Shown here one piece after another: positions 5,257 through 8,201 of a stretch of 8,201 nt of DNA. The notes beneath the pieces were generated by a model. That model worked only from the letters and a program-made list of their open reading frames with translations. It was not told where the DNA came from and did not search any database. Origin of the DNA: Clostridia bacterium (GTDB lineage Bacteria; Bacillota; Clostridia; CAKSNL01; HGM11501); NCBI GenBank assembly GCA_017390225.1, contig JAFPCL010000146.1, forward strand, positions 1 through 8,201, read 5' to 3'. Position 1 is the stretch's first letter, and each line of letters starts with the position of its first letter. The position numbers and the translations under genes are program-made.

Positions 5257-7071
5257 TTATTTTACAACTGTCAGACTGTCACCTGAAATATAGGTTGTTC
5301 CGTTTTCAATGTACGTCATACGGTCTAAGGTATAGCTTTCTTCTCCCACCGTCACGATGTTGGTGTCTGCCATAAAAACACAGACAATCTCGTCTTTGGT
5401 GACCGTGATTTTTTTCGGTTCTTGCGCCGTCCAAATGACGGTGTAGCCCATGTCTTCAAAGGTCTTTCGAAGGGGAATATAGCTATCCTTCACATGGATG
5501 CGGTTTTGGCTTTTGGCGTAGTTTTCAGGCACCGTGCCGCCCAGATACTCCGTGAGATAGATTTCCAGAAGCTCCACATCCAAAATACCCGTGTCCGTTA
5601 CGGTTTGAAGATCACGGAACATGGTTGCGCCACTGCCGCCTTCCATCAGAAGATAGGTGTGAGATGCCAAAGTATACATCTTTTGCATATCAATCGGCAC
5701 ATAGATGCCGTTTTCAAGAATTTTGATATCCGACACGCGGCGTGCCCCGTCCACACAAACGAAACCATCGTTTTCATCCAGAATCACGGAAGATGAAATT
5801 TCAGATTCAACATCAAAGACTATGCCCGACACATGCTGGAATCCCCCTCTCTCTTCCGGATAGGCGCACATTCCCAATTCCAGCATATCGGCAAGCTGCT
5901 GCCCCGTCACTTCCGCTACGCAAGTGGAATTATTGAAGGGAAAGACATTCAAAAGATCATTGACGGTAATCTCCCCTACATCGATGGAAGCACGGATGCC
6001 GCCGCCGTTGATAAACCCCACATCCGCGCCGGTGACGATACGGTAGCTGTCTGCACAAAAGTCACCGAGATTCGTTTCTTCCTTTCGGATCAGGCGGTTG
6101 CCGTTTTCATCTTCTGTGGTGAGTGTGTATTCTGTTTTACCAACCACTCGTTCTCCGAGAAGCTGATAATCGGCTTGGATTTTTTCCACATAGGCATCGA
6201 CGGTGCTGTCAGTTTTCTCATAACCTTCGGTGGCGACCAATTCCGTCCCTATGCCCTCTTTTCCGATCGTCAGTTTTCCGATATGGGCAAATTTTGTCCC
6301 CGTCGAGGAAAGCACCACCGTTTGTCCGTCTTTATCCTCTAAAAGCATCTGCGAAATGGTGCTGTGAGAATGGCCGTCCAGCACCGCATCCAAGCCGCTT
6401 GTGTTTTGAATCAGTGCCTGTGCGCTCCATTTTTCCGCCACGGACTCCGTGCCCAGATGAGAAAGGGCGATTACAACCTCTGCCCCTTCTTTTTTTGCCG
6501 CATCAATCGATGCCTGCACCACGGAAAACAACGTGTCGCCGCAGAAGGAATAGATATAGTTTCCCTTTTCATCTCTAAACTGATTGGGCGCGGAACAAGA
6601 GATTGTGTCGGGGGTGGTGATGCCGATGAAGGCAACGTCCGTTTCTCCGTAGGTCACCATCGTATACGGCAAAAACACCGTGCCTTCCCCGATTTTTTGA
6701 TAGTTGCAGGAGGTCACGGGGGCAGAAAGCTTTTGCATCAATTCCTTAAGCCGCTCCGTCTTATAGTCAAATTCATGGTTGCCGAGGGTAACCGCATCAT
6801 AGCCCACCAAATTCATGATGTCTATGATATACTCCCCACGGGACACCACGCCCAGGCTTCCGCCCTGCACAAAATCCCCTGCGGACACTACGCCCACATA
6901 GGCATGGCTTTCTTTTATTTCCGCTTTCATCGCGGCAAGCTTTGTGTATCCCTCTACGGCACAATGCACATCGTTTTCATACAGAATTACAATATCGTCA
7001 TTTGCGCCGACACACACGGGCAAAAGCAGTGAAATTAAAAGCGCAAGCCACAAAAACAAAGTCTTTTTCAT
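5257..7071 (-). CDS. Secreted bifunctional metallophosphatase/5'-nucleotidase with C-terminal copper-amine-oxidase-N-like domain
   Basis: This 604-residue enzyme of the UshA/YfkN-type family should hydrolyse extracellular nucleotides to nucleosides and phosphate. A signal peptide occupies residues 1 to about 23. The calcineurin-like phosphoesterase domain spans about 26-270, with dinuclear-metal ligands visible as NDVH (D34, H36), GDF (D66), GNHEFD (N98, H99 and acid D102), LSHLG (H205) and DGHSHS (H233, H235). The 5'-nucleotidase C-terminal domain spans about 305-525, with NLGDFCAD, INGGGIRASI at 354-363, FPFNNS at 377-382 and MEGGSGATMF at 476-485 for substrate binding. Residues 529-604 (YIPLRKTFEDMGYTVIW, then ITVTKDE and NGTTYISGDSL) resemble the copper amine oxidase N-terminal repeat found on Clostridia surface proteins. 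There is no LPXTG sorting motif or lipobox, so release or non-covalent wall attachment is likely. The start follows AAGGAAGG, 11 bases upstream, behind a consensus promoter. It heads a probable unit with the lipoprotein and recG. Nucleotide specificity cannot be read from the sequence. Confidence 0.94.
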   Translation of the reverse strand: MKKTLFLWLALLISLLLPVCVGANDDIVILYENDVHCAVEGYTKLAAMKAEIKESHAYVGVVSAGDFVQGGSLGVVSRGEYIIDIMNLVGYDAVTLGNHEFDYKTERLKELMQKLSAPVTSCNYQKIGEGTVFLPYTMVTYGETDVAFIGITTPDTISCSAPNQFRDEKGNYIYSFCGDTLFSVVQASIDAAKKEGAEVVIALSHLGTESVAEKWSAQALIQNTSGLDAVLDGHSHSTISQMLLEDKDGQTVVLSSTGTKFAHIGKLTIGKEGIGTELVATEGYEKTDSTVDAYVEKIQADYQLLGERVVGKTEYTLTTEDENGNRLIRKEETNLGDFCADSYRIVTGADVGFINGGGIRASIDVGEITVNDLLNVFPFNNSTCVAEVTGQQLADMLELGMCAYPEERGGFQHVSGIVFDVESEISSSVILDENDGFVCVDGARRVSDIKILENGIYVPIDMQKMYTLASHTYLLMEGGSGATMFRDLQTVTDTGILDVELLEIYLTEYLGGTVPENYAKSQNRIHVKDSYIPLRKTFEDMGYTVIWTAQEPKKITVTKDEIVCVFMADTNIVTVGEESYTLDRMTYIENGTTYISGDSLTVVK

Positions 7072-7102
7072 ACGTCAAATTTCCTTCCTTTGTAATGGTT
7101 TT

Positions 7103-7131
7103 ATTATAATACAAAGGCGATTTTCTGTCAA
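7103..7131 (-). promoter_or_regulatory. Full-consensus sigma-A promoter of the nucleotidase operon
   Basis: On the minus strand TTGACA (7131-7126) and TATAAT (7108-7103) are both perfect matches and are separated by 17 bases. Transcription should start near 7096, about 25 bases before the ATG, just upstream of the AAGGAAGG ribosome site. The -35 box begins immediately after the T-run of the preceding terminator. Confidence 0.92.
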
Positions 7132-7132
7132 G

Positions 7133-7161
7133 AAAAAAGGAAGTCCTATACGAACTCCCTT
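7133..7161 (-). terminator. Rho-independent terminator downstream of the acyltransferase gene
   Basis: On the minus strand AAGGGAGTTC (7161-7152) pairs with GGACTTCCTT (7146-7137) over ten positions, two of them G-U, around the loop GTATA. A run of six T follows (7138-7133, two of which also pair in the stem). It lies about 105 bases after the acyltransferase stop codon and ends one base before the next -35 box, insulating the nucleotidase operon. Confidence 0.87.
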
Positions 7162-7266
7162 CATTATTTATAATGGGGCTATAAAATCATAAAACACTAC
7201 TATGCTTACTATGTCCATGCATGGTGCGCCGAATGGGATTACTTCATGCATCCCTATCGTTTAACA

Positions 7267-8201
7267 TCACTGCATCGTCGTTTTATTCCCTTTTTTCAAT
7301 TTTTTGACCCAATACTCCGGGATCAGATAGCGAAACATCCATGCTGTGACGGAATTTCCCGTCACCAACAGAATCAGGCATGTAACGGCAAGGAATCTGA
7401 TTGGCGTGGCAAGAAGCCCCATATACCGTGCTTCGATGAATTTCACAATAAAGCCGTGCAATATAAAAACCGGAAGTGTGTTTTGCCCCAAAGCGGTGAT
7501 GATTGGGATACGGATACCCACCAATGGACGAATGACAAAAAAGAATAATAGAATCCACAAAAGTGCCAAACACGCAAGATACAGGCGTGTTCCCGCACCA
7601 AAGCCAGCTGCTTCGTATGAATAAGACCCGTAGAGCATTGGGTCTGAAATGGATGCGTAACAGAAAACAAGAACACACAATTCCAGAAGTAATACGATTA
7701 CTTTCTTGATGGCTGATGGTATGGCTTTTACATCTGTCCGACGGGCATAGAAGCCCAACAAAAACCACGGCTGAAATACGAAAAAGCGGGAAAGTGTCAT
7801 ACTATACCCGATGGTGGTATCATAGCCGGAAAGCAAAGACATCACCAAAACACCTAACCAGACCACCACTCTCTTTTTGGGAGAATCCACATCATACAAC
7901 GGTAGTAACAGGTGATACATAAAAAGTGCCAAGAGAAACCACAAAAGCCAGTATGGCGTAGTAAATTGTATTTTAACATCCGTTCCGTACAGTGCGCGTT
8001 GAAAGAAAATATAGGCGGTCTGAAACAGCAGATAAGGACAAAACAGTCCGAAAACCAGCTTTGTTTTATCGTACTTTGCAAACCATCCGCAGACAAACAG
8101 AAACATCGGCATATGGAAGGTATATATTATTTTATAAAGCATTCCACCAAAAGAAAAAGGACTATATACTTCCAAAAAATGTGCAAACACTACACAAATC
8201 A
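7267..8201 (-). CDS. Membrane acyltransferase family 3 protein (O-acetyltransferase-like), 5' end beyond the right edge
   Basis: This is an integral membrane protein of the acyltransferase-3 family, which transfers acyl groups, usually acetyl, to sugars of surface polymers or exported molecules. The frame is open to the right edge. The visible 5' codons read ICVVFAHFLE, matching the family's first-helix motif ending in a conserved His, so the GTG at 8190 is not the start and roughly 15-25 N-terminal residues are missing. Next come FHMPMFLFVCGWFA, the FHMP signature, and WLLWFLLALFMY. Hydrophobic segments continue to a late GQNTLPVFILHGFIVKFIE motif near 7445-7500. This pattern is closest to the fucose 4-O-acetylase-like branch. 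About eight to ten helices are expected. The C-terminal basic tail (KKLKKGNKTTMQ) fits a cytoplasmic end. The substrate is unknown; exopolysaccharide, teichoic acid or capsule are inferred possibilities. It ends before a terminator and is not part of the nucleotidase operon. Confidence 0.88.
   Translation of the reverse strand, partial: ICVVFAHFLEVYSPFSFGGMLYKIIYTFHMPMFLFVCGWFAKYDKTKLVFGLFCPYLLFQTAYIFFQRALYGTDVKIQFTTPYWLLWFLLALFMYHLLLPLYDVDSPKKRVVVWLGVLVMSLLSGYDTTIGYSMTLSRFFVFQPWFLLGFYARRTDVKAIPSAIKKVIVLLLELCVLVFCYASISDPMLYGSYSYEAAGFGAGTRLYLACLALLWILLFFFVIRPLVGIRIPIITALGQNTLPVFILHGFIVKFIEARYMGLLATPIRFLAVTCLILLVTGNSVTAWMFRYLIPEYWVKKLKKGNKTTMQ

Noticed and set aside
7168..7251. A 27-codon minus-strand frame (MHEVIPFGAP...) between the acyltransferase gene and its terminator.
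   Set aside because: The only SD-like bases (AGGG) touch the ATG with no spacing, no homology is recognisable, and the length is within chance.
7215..7254. The palindrome CCATGCATGG, a second CATGCAT 29 bases away, and a five-pair GGGAT/ATCCC stem.
   Set aside because: They are short, unlinked to any promoter and have no T-run; there is no support for an operator or RNA element beyond chance.
8188..8190. GTG at 8190 as the start of the acyltransferase.
   Set aside because: The frame continues upstream with ICV, matching the conserved first-helix motif before the His, so the gene runs off the window.

Overview
All seven genes found in this window lie on the minus strand, so transcription runs from the right edge to the left. 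The content points to a bacterium of the Firmicutes (Bacillota), most likely a Clostridia-type lineage. The evidence is AGGAG-type Shine-Dalgarno sites, sigma-A promoters with 17-base spacers, a lipoprotein, an NlpC/P60 wall hydrolase with an SH3b domain, a copper-amine-oxidase-N-like domain on a secreted enzyme, and recG, rsmD and coaD as close neighbours. The species cannot be named from the sequence alone.

Layout in the direction of transcription. (1) 8201-7267: the 3' part of a membrane acyltransferase-3 protein, whose start lies beyond the right edge, followed after a 105-base spacer by a strong hairpin terminator. (2) 7131-2447: a consensus promoter (TTGACA-N17-TATAAT) drives a secreted 5'-nucleotidase, a small lipoprotein 16 bases after it and recG 66 bases later. 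No terminator is visible between these three, so they probably form one transcription unit, ending at a weak AT-rich hairpin. (3) 2324-1532: a second near-consensus promoter (TTGACA-N17-TACAAT) drives an exported NlpC/P60 peptidoglycan endopeptidase that ends in a GC-rich terminator. (4) 1516-1118: a 132-residue, four-helix membrane protein of unknown function, whose ribosome binding site directly abuts the tail of that terminator. (5) 1121-1: a third promoter (TTGACG-N17-TATGAT), whose -35 box contains the stop codon of the previous gene, drives rsmD and coaD. These two overlap by four bases. coaD runs to the left edge.

recG, rsmD and coaD are housekeeping genes (DNA fork rescue, 16S rRNA methylation, coenzyme A synthesis) that commonly sit together in Firmicutes. 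Here the block is split by the wall hydrolase and the small membrane protein, and a secreted nucleotidase and a lipoprotein precede recG. The accessory genes are all exported or membrane proteins, suggesting cell-surface functions inserted into a housekeeping neighbourhood.

I found no tRNA, rRNA, CRISPR array, insertion sequence, prophage gene or recognisable defence module. The region looks largely ordinary. The more notable points are the compact transcription signals, the domain architecture of the nucleotidase, the two uncharacterised proteins and the interrupted synteny.
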